Notes: a model not told the origin generated them from the sequence alone. Positions 1-10,121 are shown, counted from the stretch's first letter. The stretch is DNA of 64,000 nt from Opitutus sp. (GCA_024707325.1 JANPZY010000004.1:496001-560000); one strand, 5' to 3'. Translations and numbers: made by a program.

Positions 1-551
1 GGAATGCGCTCGAGCTGCGCGCGAACGTCACGCTCCAACTCGGCGAATTTCGCGGAGTAGTTTTTGGCGTTTTCGTTGTAGATCGCCTCGTTGGCCGGAT
101 CGATCTGCACGAGCGCGCGGCGGATGTTCTCGACGTAGATGAGCGCATTTCGCGGGGACATCCACGCGTGAGGATTCGGTTTGCCCGTGTAAGGGCCTTC
201 CTCGATGCCGATCGGCTCGACGCCTTCGCTGAGCACCACGCTCGGCACATCTTTCAGATTGCGAAAGAAACGCTCGAACCAGCGTTCAAGATTGAGGCCA
301 TTCCACAAGACGAGGTCCGCGCGCTGCGCCTTCACGATGTCCTGCGGCGTCGGCTCGTAGCCGTGGATCTCGGCGCCGGGCTTCGTGATCGAATCCACGA
401 TCGCCGCGTCGCCCGCGACATTCTGGGCCATGTCCTGGATAATCGTGAAGGTGGTCACGATGCGTTTCTTCGTCGCCGCTCCAAGCGGCAGCACGCACGA
501 CAACGTGAAGCCGCAGAGGATGACGATGCGCTTGAGTCCGGTCTTTTTCAT
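1..551 (-). CDS. Metal ABC transporter solute-binding protein, Mn/Fe type (3' part cut off by window edge)
   Basis: Periplasmic binding protein of a cluster A-I (SitA/MntC/ZnuA-like) metal importer, which hands Mn(II), Fe(II) or Zn(II) to an ABC permease. About 183 N-terminal residues are present. The ATG is followed by a signal peptide (MKKTGLKR, then a hydrophobic stretch ending LPLGAA). The family's metal-ligand contexts are visible: His in EIHGYEPTP near residue 63 and His in NPHAWMSP near residue 127. The phrase WNGLNLERWFERFF favours the SitA/MntC (Mn/Fe) branch over ZnuA, which usually carries a His-rich loop not seen here. It lies 4 bp downstream of a barrel protein and is divergent from a MntR-type regulator, which fits manganese control. 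The ATPase and permease genes would lie beyond base 1. Confidence 0.85.
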   Translation of the reverse strand, partial: MKKTGLKRIVILCGFTLSCVLPLGAATKKRIVTTFTIIQDMAQNVAGDAAIVDSITKPGAEIHGYEPTPQDIVKAQRADLVLWNGLNLERWFERFFRNLKDVPSVVLSEGVEPIGIEEGPYTGKPNPHAWMSPRNALIYVENIRRALVQIDPANEAIYNENAKNYSAKFAELERDVRAQLERI

Positions 552-555
552 AAAT

Positions 556-1380
556 TCACCAACGGCGCGCCACTCCCGCGAAAGCCGTGATATCCGTGGC
601 CGCGTGCGAGAGTCCGCGGTAAACGCCGACATCGAACTGCAGGTTCTCGTTCGCGCGAAACGTGAGTCCCGCGTCGGCCGTCGCCACATGCGGTCCGTCG
701 CCGGTCGCGGAGGTCAGCTCGAGAAAGACGCCCAGTCGATCCGTCAGATCGCGGCCCGCCGTGATCGTGTTGATCCACACGGCGCGATGCCGGCCCGCGT
801 CGCTGTAAACAATCCCGACGCCGGTCATTGCCGCGCCCTCCCAGCCCGCGCCGAGAGAAAAGGACAGCGGGAGGAGAAGCGCGCCTTCCCATTCGCGATT
901 GCTCACCGCCCGCGCGCCGATCGGGAGCTTGAGGTCCGCCACCAGACCGAGCGCGAGATCACCGCCGTCGTTGCCGAAGAAATTCCACTTCGCGCGCAGC
1001 ACCGGATCGGCCACGCCTTCGCTTCGCTCACGAGGGCCGCCTGCGGCTTTCTCCTCCACTAGGTGAAACGGCCTGAGGAACACGCCCAGCTCGAAGTCGC
1101 GCGCCACGCCAAAGCGCAGGTTGAAGGGCGCGACCTCCCACTCCTTCGTTTTGTCGCCGCTTTCGCGGTCGCGGGAGAAGTTGGCAAAATCCAACTCCAA
1201 CTGCACGTGCCCGGCATCGACGGTAAACGGACTCTCCGTCGCGTCCGGACGATCGGTGCTCATCGGCCGCAGCGTCCTGGTGTCAGGCTGCGCTGCCACT
1301 CCTGTCGTCGCGAGCAACGCAACGAGGCCAAGCCAAGAGGCTCTCGTGGTTTTCTGCGACCGCCTGCGAATCGACAACAT
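556..1380 (-). CDS. Outer-membrane barrel protein, 'transporter' / Phenol_MetA_deg-like family
   Basis: About 274 residues. A signal peptide (hydrophobic SWLGLVALLATTGVAA) is followed by the family's typical opening MSTDRPDATESPF, then alternating beta-strand-like sequence, and the protein ends in an aromatic residue (RRW), as outer-membrane barrels often do. Proteins of this type are usually annotated only as transporter (PF13557-like). The ATG at 1380 was chosen over an upstream TTG at 1392 because the TTG lies closer to the regulatory palindrome. It is probably first in an operon with the metal-binding protein 4 bp downstream, so it may let metal cross the outer membrane; that role is inferred from position only. 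Confidence 0.7.
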   Translation of the reverse strand: MLSIRRRSQKTTRASWLGLVALLATTGVAAQPDTRTLRPMSTDRPDATESPFTVDAGHVQLELDFANFSRDRESGDKTKEWEVAPFNLRFGVARDFELGVFLRPFHLVEEKAAGGPRERSEGVADPVLRAKWNFFGNDGGDLALGLVADLKLPIGARAVSNREWEGALLLPLSFSLGAGWEGAAMTGVGIVYSDAGRHRAVWINTITAGRDLTDRLGVFLELTSATGDGPHVATADAGLTFRANENLQFDVGVYRGLSHAATDITAFAGVARRW

Positions 1381-1399
1381 ATCGCCAAGCAAAAGAGTC

Positions 1400-1419
1400 T
1401 ATTTTGATTCGTCAAAATA
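1400..1419. promoter_or_regulatory. Palindromic operator candidate for the MntR-type regulator
   Basis: Perfect inverted repeat: arm TATTTTGA, 4-base centre TTCG, arm TCAAAATA. It is an AT-rich island in GC-rich DNA, placed between the divergent metal-uptake operon (ATG at 1380) and the regulator (ATG at 1467). DtxR/MntR proteins bind imperfect palindromes of about 18-22 bp in such positions. Binding by this particular regulator is inferred. Confidence 0.55.
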
Positions 1420-1466
1420 AATCCTTGGTTGCCTCAAACCGCCAACCATCTATCGCTGGCGGTGCC

Positions 1467-2129
1467 ATGGCCTCCGTCGCGGTCGAAAATTACCTCAAAC
1501 ACATTCTACTGCTTTCCGAGCAGACGGACGGGCTTGTATCGATGGGGGCGCTGGCTACCTCGCTTCAAGTCGTGCCCGGCACTGCTACGACGATGGTCAA
1601 GGGTCTGGCTGACGAAGGCTTGGTGGAACACCGGCCGCGCCAGGGTGTGCGTTTGACTTCGTCCGGCCGGCGCGTGGCTCTCAACGTTCTCCGTAAACAC
1701 CGGCTGGTGGAGACGTTTCTCGTCAATGTGCTCAAGATGGACTGGGCCGACGTGCACTCGGAGGCCGAGCAGCTCGAGCATGCGATTTCCGACGAGGTGC
1801 TCGACCGGCTCGATGCCTTGCTCGGCTACCCCACCAGCGATCCGCACGGCGATCCGATCCCGAGTTCTCAAGGAAAACTGAACTCGCAGGTTTACGCCAC
1901 ACTCGCCACCTGCGCGCTCGCCAAATCGCTGCGCATCGTGCGTGTCACCGACCAGTCCGCCGAATTTCTGCAATTCTCCGAGCAAAACTCGCTCCGCCCG
2001 GGCGCGATCGTGCGCGTGGTCGATCGCAACCTGGCCGCGGGTCTCGTGACCTTGAAAAACACCGGCGCGGATTCCATCGCTTTGAGCGTTGCCGCCGCAG
2101 GCCAGATCCTCGTCGAGCCGGTGCGCTGA
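1467..2129 (+). CDS. MntR/DtxR-family metal-dependent transcriptional regulator
   Basis: About 220 residues. The N-terminal winged helix begins at SVAVENYLKHI and continues through VSMGALATSLQVVPGTA, the usual recognition-helix region. The dimerisation and metal-binding helices follow (KHRLVETFLVNVL, then EAEQLEHAISDEVLDRLD; the His and Glu residues there match family metal ligands). After the PTSDPHGDPIP segment there is a C-terminal SH3-like/FeoA-type domain. ATG 1467 was preferred to an in-frame TTG at 1404 because the longer form would run across the palindrome at 1400-1419. It probably represses the divergent metal-uptake operon, and perhaps itself, when Mn or Fe is replete. It converges with the tamA-like gene, whose stop is 6 bp away. 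Confidence 0.88.
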   Translation: MASVAVENYLKHILLLSEQTDGLVSMGALATSLQVVPGTATTMVKGLADEGLVEHRPRQGVRLTSSGRRVALNVLRKHRLVETFLVNVLKMDWADVHSEAEQLEHAISDEVLDRLDALLGYPTSDPHGDPIPSSQGKLNSQVYATLATCALAKSLRIVRVTDQSAEFLQFSEQNSLRPGAIVRVVDRNLAAGLVTLKNTGADSIALSVAAAGQILVEPVR

Positions 2130-2135
2130 GCCGCC

Positions 2136-4226
2136 TCAGAACGGATAACCGATCGAGATCTGCACCGTCCCGCTGGGATCGTGCGTGCGAGGATTCAGAT
2201 TGCGGCCGTATTCCACCCGCACGGGTCCGATCAGAGTGCGATAACGAATGCCGAGCCCGACGGAGAACAGCTCCTCGTCGGACGGATAAGTGGCGAGCCG
2301 TGAGGATTGCGCCAGCGAATCGCTGAACAACACCACGGACCACTTCGTCGTGAGGGCCTGTTCGAGCTCGATGTTCAGCAACGAATAGGTGCGCGCGCCC
2401 ACAAACTTGCCCTCGTCGGTCCGCGGTGCCGCTTCGCCCTCGTGGTAACCGCGGATGGAGTTCTCTCCACCGGGGAAAAACTGCACGTTGACCGGAAGCG
2501 CGGCGTCGCTGCGGGCGCCCAGCGTGCCGACCACGGCGTGAGTGAATCCGACGTGGAAAAACAATCCGCGCCCCAAGCCCTTGTGGTAAGAGGCGCCAAA
2601 CTGAAGCTGTTGATAGTCCACCTCGCCACCCAGCCCGCGGCTCGCCTCCTGAAGTTGCAACGACACCTTGTAACCACGCCGCGGATACATGGGATTGTCG
2701 CGCCGGTCGCGCACGATGCCGACCTCCACGCTCGCCGCGTTTTCCTGTTCGCTGTCGGTCCCGCCGGTCGCAAGCTGATTGTCCATGTTGCGAAGGCGGC
2801 GGAACGTGTAGCCGGTCGAGAGATTCGCGTCCCAGCGCCGGAGCGGCCACAAGAGCGCCACCGATGCGCCCACTTCTTCGCGATCGAAAGAGCGCTCCTC
2901 GCGACGCAGCCCGAACAACCGCGCCGATCCGTCAGCGCGACCGCCGAAAAGCTGCGGCACCGCGTAGTCGTATTCGCCGCGCGAGCTCTTCATCGATTGC
3001 ACGAGCCGCAGCGTGCTCGAGTGCGCCCGACCAAAGAGATTGTAGTGCCGCCACTCCACGCCGCCGCGCAGTTCCTCGTAACTGCCGTAACCGGCGAGAA
3101 GGTTGACCTCCTGACGCCGGCCTTCGCGAACTTCAAACACCACGTCGCGCGTCGCGTCCGCATGCGGCACATAACGCGAGTCCACCGCCTCGAAAACGCC
3201 GAGCCGCGCGATCCGCGACTGCGCGTCGTCAAATTCGATCGGATTGAACGGATCGCCCGGTGCCGAACGAATCGCCCGCCGGATCACCGACTCGCGCGTG
3301 CGCGCGTTTCCACGGACGCCGATTTCGCCGAGTTTGATCAACTCTCCCGGTCGAATCCGCGCCACCACGTCGACCTGGCGCACACCGTCCGTCTCAGGCC
3401 GCGCCTCCGCATCGATCTGCACCTGCACGTCCGGGTATCCACGTTCGTAATACCAACGGCGAATTGTCGCCGCCGCATCCTGCCTCCACAGCGTGGACCA
3501 AGGCTGCTCGAGCGCTTCGATGATTCCCTCCGGCGGTCCTTCGCCTTGCTCCGGCACGAGCCGCACCGAACGCACCATCCAGCGCGGGCCAGGTTTGACG
3601 TTGATCGTGACCGTCACCGCACCGCTTTTCTCGTCCATCACCGGCGTGCTACTCTCCACCGAGGCGTTCGCGTATCCGCGACGATGCAATGTTTCGGTCA
3701 GATTCCCCACGCCGCGGCGGAGTCGCGCCGGCGAGTAGATGCGCTCAGCCTTCAACAGCAGCGGCGCGGCTTGTCCGATGAAGAAACTGCGAGCCTCCTC
3801 CTCGCCCACTCCAGACAGCCCTTCGAAGTTCACCTCGTCGAAATGAAACCTCTGCCCCTGCTCCACCACGAGCGTCACCGAGGTTGCTTCAAGCGGTCGC
3901 GGAATGAGCTGCGTCAGCGTGCGGTCCAGCACGTAGCTCTGTGGCTCGCCTTCGAGCGGCGTCACCTCTGCCGTAAGTCGTGGGCGGAGAAATCCATCGC
4001 TTTCCAACTCCGAGAGCAAAATCAGCGCGGCGTCCTCGATCTCCCACGCCTGCCAGCTGTCGGTCGATTTTTTGCCCAGCAACAACTCGAGCGTTCGCTG
4101 TGCTCCGCGATTATCCCACCAACCGAGTCCCTTCACTTTCATGGGCGCCGCCGCAAGCGGCATCCACAGGGCCGCGCCCAACGACACCGCCAAAGCAACG
4201 CGCAGGATTCGCTTAACGACGGTCAC
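2136..4226 (-). CDS. tamA: Omp85-family outer-membrane protein, TamA-like
   Basis: About 696 residues. A signal peptide is followed by POTRA-type repeats, including the typical element GVRGNARTRESVIRRAI near the middle, and then a 16-strand-type barrel. The barrel carries the Omp85 motif region PGGENSIRGYHEG and ends in the terminal phenylalanine IGYPF. With the adjacent TamB-like protein it should form a translocation and assembly module spanning the periplasm, used for outer-membrane protein insertion or phospholipid transport. GTG at 4226 was chosen as start because an AGGAGG ribosome site lies 5 nt upstream; a more distal GTG at 4250 has no such site. The start overlaps the end of tamB by 14 nt, so the two genes are translationally coupled. 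A BamA identity is less likely because of the TamB partner. Confidence 0.85.
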   Translation of the reverse strand: MTVVKRILRVALAVSLGAALWMPLAAAPMKVKGLGWWDNRGAQRTLELLLGKKSTDSWQAWEIEDAALILLSELESDGFLRPRLTAEVTPLEGEPQSYVLDRTLTQLIPRPLEATSVTLVVEQGQRFHFDEVNFEGLSGVGEEEARSFFIGQAAPLLLKAERIYSPARLRRGVGNLTETLHRRGYANASVESSTPVMDEKSGAVTVTINVKPGPRWMVRSVRLVPEQGEGPPEGIIEALEQPWSTLWRQDAAATIRRWYYERGYPDVQVQIDAEARPETDGVRQVDVVARIRPGELIKLGEIGVRGNARTRESVIRRAIRSAPGDPFNPIEFDDAQSRIARLGVFEAVDSRYVPHADATRDVVFEVREGRRQEVNLLAGYGSYEELRGGVEWRHYNLFGRAHSSTLRLVQSMKSSRGEYDYAVPQLFGGRADGSARLFGLRREERSFDREEVGASVALLWPLRRWDANLSTGYTFRRLRNMDNQLATGGTDSEQENAASVEVGIVRDRRDNPMYPRRGYKVSLQLQEASRGLGGEVDYQQLQFGASYHKGLGRGLFFHVGFTHAVVGTLGARSDAALPVNVQFFPGGENSIRGYHEGEAAPRTDEGKFVGARTYSLLNIELEQALTTKWSVVLFSDSLAQSSRLATYPSDEELFSVGLGIRYRTLIGPVRVEYGRNLNPRTHDPSGTVQISIGYPF

Positions 4227-7200
4227 GCGTGCCTCCTTCCGTGTAAACACGCCACTTTACGCCCGCGTTGTAGTCGTCGAACTCGTCGTATTCGCCCAGC
4301 AACGACCAGCGATTATCGAGCCGGTATTCGATGCGATAAGTCTCACGCCCTTGCAGAGAGATTTGTTCACCGGTCTGGATCTCGAGCCGATCTTCGTCAC
4401 CACCGACGCCAAGTCCTTGGATCAACTCCTGTCCCACATAGGTGCCGACGCGCGCGAGGCGCTGTTGTCCATTGGTGGTGAACGTATCCGACGCCGGCTT
4501 CTGCCCCGTCATCACCAGCAACAAGACCTCCGCGGAATCGAGCGCGGGCATCGAACTGAGGGCGACGTTCGGCGATTCGATCGAACCAGTCGCCTCCATC
4601 CGCAGATCGTAACCGTAGCGGCGCGCCTGCGCATTCAACTGCAGTTTCGGATGAAAGGGATCGGCCGCCTGCAATCGCACGGTGCCAAGCCGCACATCAA
4701 ACGTCGCAAACGGAAACAACACCTGCCCCTCGTCCACCGTGAGTTCGCCGATCGCGCGCGGTTCGCCGAGCGTGCCGGAAAGCTGAAAGCGCGCCGACGC
4801 TTCGCCTTTGAACACCGCCGTGCGCACACGAATACGACGATCGCTGCGCACACTGATATCGAGGGGCCAGTGATTGAACGGCGCCACGTCCACCGCGAAA
4901 TACGGCGGTTGCCGCGTCACGCCACGCGGGCCGGTCGACACGAGATCGCCGAGGTCCGCGAGGATCAGGCAGTCCGTGATGTTCACGCCGCCGCTGAGTT
5001 GCACGCGCTCCTCGTCGGTCGTGCGCGCACGAAGATCGAAGTCAGCGCGCACGAGCAGACCGGCGCGGCGCGCGAGCGGCACGCGCTCGCCTTTCAAATT
5101 CAAGTTCACCACCGGTGCGCCGTCGGACGGCAATGTGACCGTGCCATCGAGGCTGACCGGCTGGCCGCCGACGCGGCCCACGAATGACGCGATGCGCACG
5201 GTGCGTTCGTCGAGTTCGATGCGCGCATTGACTTCCTGCACGACCCCAAACGTCGCGAGCGGACGCGTCGCTGCGTCACTGATCGTCAGCGCGCCCGATA
5301 GTTTTCCGCCGCGTTCAAGCTCGAGCGTGCCACTGAAGCGCCCTTGGGTGGCGATCAGCGATGGGAAGCGCCGCGCAAACGGCTCCATCTGTGCATCCGG
5401 AATTTCAATACGTCCGCTCGCTGTTCGCCAGACCGGCAGTTTCTGATCCTCCCACAGAGCGTCCCATGCCTCGCCGTTCATCGGCAGTTCTCCGGTCGCC
5501 CGGACTTCCTGACCGTCGACGGTGGCCTGCAGCGTGTGCAATCGCGCGCCAGCCCGGTCGAGCGTGAGTGCAACGATCGCGTTCTCCACCGTCGGCAGCG
5601 CACTCTGTTTCTCCGGCGACTCAGGCGCGAGCCGTCGCACCCTGAGATCAACCGTGCCGCGTGGATTGCGTGGCGTGCCGGCGAGATCGATTTTCGCTGC
5701 CGCACCCGCGATTTCCACTCGCCAGATCGCACCCAGAGTCGCCCACAGCGGTGAGTCTGGTTCCGTCTCCATGCGAATCTCCAGCGGACGATCCGCATCG
5801 AGGCTCCACCCTTCGTCGCGACGCGCGCGCCACGCAAACGGCACCACGCCCGACGCCTGGGTAAGCACGCGTTCCGCGTCGAGAATGCGCAACGACTCCA
5901 CCTGCATTCCCTTTTCGTCGCCGCGCACGTCCAGCGCGACGCGCGCCGAGCGCGGTTCGAGCCCCACTTCGCCATCGGCCTTCAAATCGAACACGAGGCC
6001 CTGGCCGCGCCACTCGCCCGCGAGCGTCAGATGCTCGATCCACCAGGAAGGCCCTCGCAACACCGCCCAATCTTTCCAGTGGCTTCCGCGGAGATTGGTT
6101 CCAGTTGCCGCGAAACCACGCCGCCCTCCGTTCGTAACAGACAGCGACAGCTCGCTCGCGCCTTCCAGGCGAAGATTTTCAATCGTGAGCGCGGGCGACC
6201 ACTTCACCACGGCGTCCGACGCGAGATGCCAGATTTCGTCGGCACCGCGAAACTGATTCCATTTCTCCAAATGCAGCGCGCCGTCTGCCACGCGGCCCGC
6301 GGCTTCGATGCGCGACTCTCCCGATCGCGCGATCGCCTGCACGCGCGAAACTTCACGACCCGCGCCACTCCAGCCTCCCTCGATCTGCATGGGTTTCAGC
6401 GACCCCGCCGCGAAATCCCGCATGCGCCACGTTCCCGCATGCCGGGGAGTCGACCACGGCCCGCTCGCCTCCGCCACAAAGTCCGCCGTGGTCCAGCTCA
6501 CGTTTTCCGCGATGCGCTCACCAAGCCACGCGCGCGTCACCGCGCCGCTCGCCTGAGCCGCGACGATTTGCTTCCCGACGACATCCAAGGAGCCGCGCGC
6601 GGCGAACGCCGTGCCTTCGTCCAACTCCACGTCGGCCCGCGTCACTTCAAGCAACGGCCAGCGGAGATTTCCCGCAAAGTTCATTCGCCGCACCGCGACG
6701 TCGGCCGCGCGAAGATCCTTCGCCTCGAACGAAAACTCCTGCACGCCGGCGTTTACCTCGCGCGGCTGGAGCGACACGCGACCAACGATCCGGCCCGCGC
6801 CTTCGATCCAGTTTTGCTTACCCAGATCAATATCCACATCGAGCGACGCCGTGGTCGACGCGACACCCGTTCGCCACGAAAACTCCACCGCCTCGCTCAA
6901 CTGCGCCTGCGCAAATGGTGTCCGGGCCACGAGTTCCTCAACACGCCAATGCTGCGCGTCGCCGCGCGCCAACGCCCGCGCCTCGATCGGCGGCACGCCC
7001 GAACCCTCGCGCGGTTCGCCGTGCGCGTTCACGCGCACATCGAAATCCCGGCCATGCCACGCGACGTCCGCCCCGCCGCTCAAAGTAACGTAACGCTCAC
7101 CCAATCCCACTTCGTCGGCCGCGATCTGCCACTGCTCGCTGCGCAATTCCGCCGCCGTCGGAATCCATCCGCTCTCAGGAAAGGTCGCCGAGAGCTGCAC

Positions 7201-7866
7201 GGGAATTTTCCACAGCGTCGCCTCGCCCGAGATATCGCCGTCGAGCCACTGCGCTCGCGCGCGGGCACGTTCGTCATCCAGCGCCGTTTCCAACACGAGC
7301 GCGCCGTCTGCCGTTGTCGTGACCGTGCCGCTCGACGAGAAATCGCGCCAGCCAAGGCCGCGAAATTTCAGTGCTCCATCCTGCCACTCGGCGCCCGCGA
7401 TCGTGAGCTTCGTGCCGGGCCAGGAAATTTCGCCGCGTTCCCCCACGCCGTGCGACAGCCAGTTCTGCAACTGCGGCACCACCCGACGTGCGAGAATTTC
7501 GTGCAGTCGCGGCATGCTCATCCTCGGACGCTTGGGATCCGGCGGCATATCCGCATCGCTCACGCTCACACGCCATCCTTCGACCCGTGCATCGGCTCCG
7601 CCCCTCAGCAGAATCAGCCACGGCGTGGTTGTTTCCACGCGGTCTAGCTCGACCCGCGTGCGGCCGCGCTCCCACGCGACATCCGTCAGTTCGAGCCGCG
7701 CGTAACCGATCCGTTGATACCTGCCGATCTCAGCGCCAAAGCGCTTCGCCACCGGCTCGAGCACGAGCCCGAGCCAGAACGGCGACAGGACCACCAGCAG
7801 CGCCAGCGCCGCGAGCCCGCCGACGAAGAGGAGAAGTCCCTTCCGCATGATTTTCGAGACCGGCAT
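4213..7866 (-). CDS. tamB: Translocation/assembly module TamB-like protein (DUF490)
   Basis: About 1217 residues. An N-terminal membrane anchor (GLLLFVGGLAALALLVVL) is followed by a very long repetitive beta-rich body of the AsmA/TamB bridge type. The C-terminal DUF490-like region contains VLLLVMTGQKP and VGTYVGQELIQGLG, then RLEIQTGEQISLQGRETYRI and a final WRVYTE segment. Bridge proteins of this family form a hydrophobic groove linking the inner and outer membranes. The gene overlaps the downstream tamA-like gene, the classical partner, although here tamB comes first. The ATG at 7866 gives the signal-anchor closest to the N-terminus; TTG 7887 and GTG 7869 are alternatives. It begins 24 bp after the M3 peptidase gene, probably in one transcript. 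Confidence 0.85.
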   Translation of the reverse strand: MPVSKIMRKGLLLFVGGLAALALLVVLSPFWLGLVLEPVAKRFGAEIGRYQRIGYARLELTDVAWERGRTRVELDRVETTTPWLILLRGGADARVEGWRVSVSDADMPPDPKRPRMSMPRLHEILARRVVPQLQNWLSHGVGERGEISWPGTKLTIAGAEWQDGALKFRGLGWRDFSSSGTVTTTADGALVLETALDDERARARAQWLDGDISGEATLWKIPVQLSATFPESGWIPTAAELRSEQWQIAADEVGLGERYVTLSGGADVAWHGRDFDVRVNAHGEPREGSGVPPIEARALARGDAQHWRVEELVARTPFAQAQLSEAVEFSWRTGVASTTASLDVDIDLGKQNWIEGAGRIVGRVSLQPREVNAGVQEFSFEAKDLRAADVAVRRMNFAGNLRWPLLEVTRADVELDEGTAFAARGSLDVVGKQIVAAQASGAVTRAWLGERIAENVSWTTADFVAEASGPWSTPRHAGTWRMRDFAAGSLKPMQIEGGWSGAGREVSRVQAIARSGESRIEAAGRVADGALHLEKWNQFRGADEIWHLASDAVVKWSPALTIENLRLEGASELSLSVTNGGRRGFAATGTNLRGSHWKDWAVLRGPSWWIEHLTLAGEWRGQGLVFDLKADGEVGLEPRSARVALDVRGDEKGMQVESLRILDAERVLTQASGVVPFAWRARRDEGWSLDADRPLEIRMETEPDSPLWATLGAIWRVEIAGAAAKIDLAGTPRNPRGTVDLRVRRLAPESPEKQSALPTVENAIVALTLDRAGARLHTLQATVDGQEVRATGELPMNGEAWDALWEDQKLPVWRTASGRIEIPDAQMEPFARRFPSLIATQGRFSGTLELERGGKLSGALTISDAATRPLATFGVVQEVNARIELDERTVRIASFVGRVGGQPVSLDGTVTLPSDGAPVVNLNLKGERVPLARRAGLLVRADFDLRARTTDEERVQLSGGVNITDCLILADLGDLVSTGPRGVTRQPPYFAVDVAPFNHWPLDISVRSDRRIRVRTAVFKGEASARFQLSGTLGEPRAIGELTVDEGQVLFPFATFDVRLGTVRLQAADPFHPKLQLNAQARRYGYDLRMEATGSIESPNVALSSMPALDSAEVLLLVMTGQKPASDTFTTNGQQRLARVGTYVGQELIQGLGVGGDEDRLEIQTGEQISLQGRETYRIEYRLDNRWSLLGEYDEFDDYNAGVKWRVYTEGGTRDRR

Positions 7867-7890
7867 CACTCGCGCGGGTTGCCGCAAAAT

Positions 7891-9946
7891 CTAGGCCGCC
7901 AACCCGCTTCTCACGAGCAGCGCGGTGAGCTCGGGCGCGCGCCCCATGAAGCGCTGGAAAAGCTCCGCCGGATCGTCGGAGTTGCCGCGACTCAACACGT
8001 GATCGACAAACGCCGCGCCGACCACCGGGTTGAAAATGCCTTCGCGTTTGAAACGCGTGAACGCGTCCGCATCGAGCACCTCCGCCCACTTGTAGGAGTA
8101 GTAGCCCGCCGCGTATCCGACCGGATCGGCAAACACGTGCGTGAAGCGATTCACGATCGTCGGCGACGGCGGTTCGGTCGGCACGAGACAATCGGCAATC
8201 AGCGACTTCACCCATGCTTCCATTTCCTTCGCCGCGGGAAACGCCGCCGTGTGCGTGTGCAGGCGCAGATCCATCGTCGCAAACGCGAGCTGCCGCATCG
8301 TGGCCGCCGCCGAGCGGAAATTGCGGGCCGCGATCATCTTGTTGAAAACATCATCCGGGATCGGCGCACCGGTCTCGAAGTGTCGTGCAAACAAATCGAG
8401 GCCCTCGCGCTCCCAGCACCAGTTTTCAAGAATCTGCGACGGCAGCTCGACGAAGTCCCACGCGACGTTCACGCCGTTCATCGACTTGATCTCCACCTCG
8501 CCGAGCAGGTGATGCAGCAGGTGCCCGAACTCGTGAAAAATCGTCTGCACCTCACGATGCGTGAGCAGCGCCGGACGATCCGCCGCGGGTGGCGTGAGAT
8601 TGCCGCAGATGAGTCCGAGGTGCGGCAGACGCTTTCCATCCTCCAGCGGTCCGCCGGTGATCAGATAATTCATCCACGCACCACCGCGTTTGGACTCGCG
8701 CGGATACCAGTCCGCGTAAAACGAACCCACGTGGCGATCGCGCCCATCGTGCACGTCGTAGAAACGGACGTCGGGATGCCACGTCTCCACCTCGCCCGCT
8801 GGCCGCTCCGTGATGCGCAGGCGAAACACACGCGATGCGATCTCAAACAGACCCGCGATCACGCGATCCATCGGGAAATACGGACGCAGCACCTCCTCGT
8901 CGAAATCGTAGCGCGCCTGCCGCAACTTCTCCGACCAATACGCGAGTTCCCAAGGCGCGAGCCGCCCCACCGGCTGGCCCGTGCGCTCTGCCTTGAACTC
9001 CTCGAGTTCGCGACACTCGCGCGCAAACGCCGGCGCTGCGCGTCGCTGCAAATCGGCCAAAAACTCCAGCGCGTGCTGCCCGCTCTTCGCCATGCGTCGC
9101 TCGAGCACGAGATCGGCGAAATGCGGACGCCCGAGCAGCGCCGCTTTTTCTGCGCGCAACTCAAGGATGCGACGCACGAGCTCGCGATTATCGTGCGGCT
9201 CCCGCGCGCCGATCGCGACCGCCGCCTCCCACATCTGGCGCCGCAGGTTCCCGTCTTCCAAATAGGTCATGAACGGTTCCTGCGAGGGCATGTGCAGCGT
9301 GAACCGCCAGCCTTCCAGTCCTTTTGCCTCCGCGCTGCGACGCGCCGCCGCTTTCGCGTGCGCGGGCAGACCCGCGAGTCGCGACTCGTCGGTCACGACG
9401 AGCTGCCAAGCATTCGTCGCGTCGAGCACGTTTTCCGAATACTTCTGCGTGAGCTGCGCCAGCTCCGCCTGCAACGCTTCGAGCCGCGCGCGTTTGTCCT
9501 CGGGAAAATCGGCGCCCGCCTGACGAAAATCAGCGACGGTCTCGTTCACGAAGCGCTGGCGGATGCCCGCGAGTGCCTTCGCCGCCCCGGTTTCGGAAAA
9601 CGCCTTCAACCGCTGCCACAGCGCGGCGTTGAGCGGAATGCGTGCGTAAAAAGTGGATACGTGCGGCAGCATCGCGTTGTGCGCCTCGCGCAGCGCCGGC
9701 GAATCGGCCACGGACTGAAGGTGGGGCGACCTTGCCCCACGCGAGATTCAGCTCCTCCGTCGCGTGTTCGAGCGCGAGAAACGTGTTCTCGAATGTGAGA
9801 CTGTTCAGATCGCGCGCCGCGATCTCGTCGATCGCCGCCTGAGCGTTCTGCAACGCCTGCTCAATCGCGGGTTTGATGTGATCAGCGGCGAGCTGCGACC
9901 ACGGAATGTGAAAAGCGGGCAGAAGAAAGGGATTGGGCGACGTCAT
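7891..9946 (-). CDS. M3-family oligopeptidase, PrlC/OpdA-like (one frameshift)
   Basis: Zinc metallopeptidase that degrades oligopeptides in the cytoplasm, about 684 residues when repaired. The thermolysin-like HEXXH site is clear in IFHEFGHLLHHLL, and the family C-terminal region (GYAAGYYSYKWAEVLDADAF) is present. The N-terminal part (MTSPNPFLLPAF to LNLAWGKVA, from 9946) and the rest (HLQSVADSPALREAHNAM onward) lie in different frames. Removing one base from the G4 run at 9723-9726 joins them into a continuous family-like sequence, so this is probably a sequencing error. It is followed 24 bp later by the tamB-like gene. A repeat array lies just upstream of its start. Confidence 0.85.
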
Positions 9947-9988
9947 GCGGCGAAACCGCAACAGAACTTCTCCGCCCGCCCCGCGCAA

Positions 9989-10120
9989 GCCGCGACACGG
10001 TTCGCTTCACGTCGAGCCCGCGTCCGGACCGAGTCGCGTCAGAGTGCGCACCGGGTCGGAACAAGGTGCGGACACGGTCGGGACTCGATGCGGTTCGAGT
10101 CGGGACCGAGTGCGGCGCGA
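9989..10120. repeat. 22-bp degenerate tandem repeat array 1
   Basis: Five clear 22-bp units begin at 10011, 10033, 10055, 10077 and 10099, with a weaker unit at 9989. On the + strand each reads roughly GTCGSGACNAG followed directly by GTGCGGACNCG. The array ends one base before the stop codon of the TonB receptor (stop 10122-10124, minus strand) and fills the whole gap to the M3 peptidase start. Read from the receptor's stop, the first unit matches 20 of 22 bases with the first unit of array 2. No coding signal: 22 is not a multiple of three. Confidence 0.9.
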
Positions 10121-10121
10121 C

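Noticed and set aside
2307-4481. Very long open frame opposite the tamA-like gene (724 codons)
   Set aside because: Antisense shadow of a GC-rich gene; rich in Arg, His and Ala with no domain features, whereas the opposite frame gives a full Omp85 protein.
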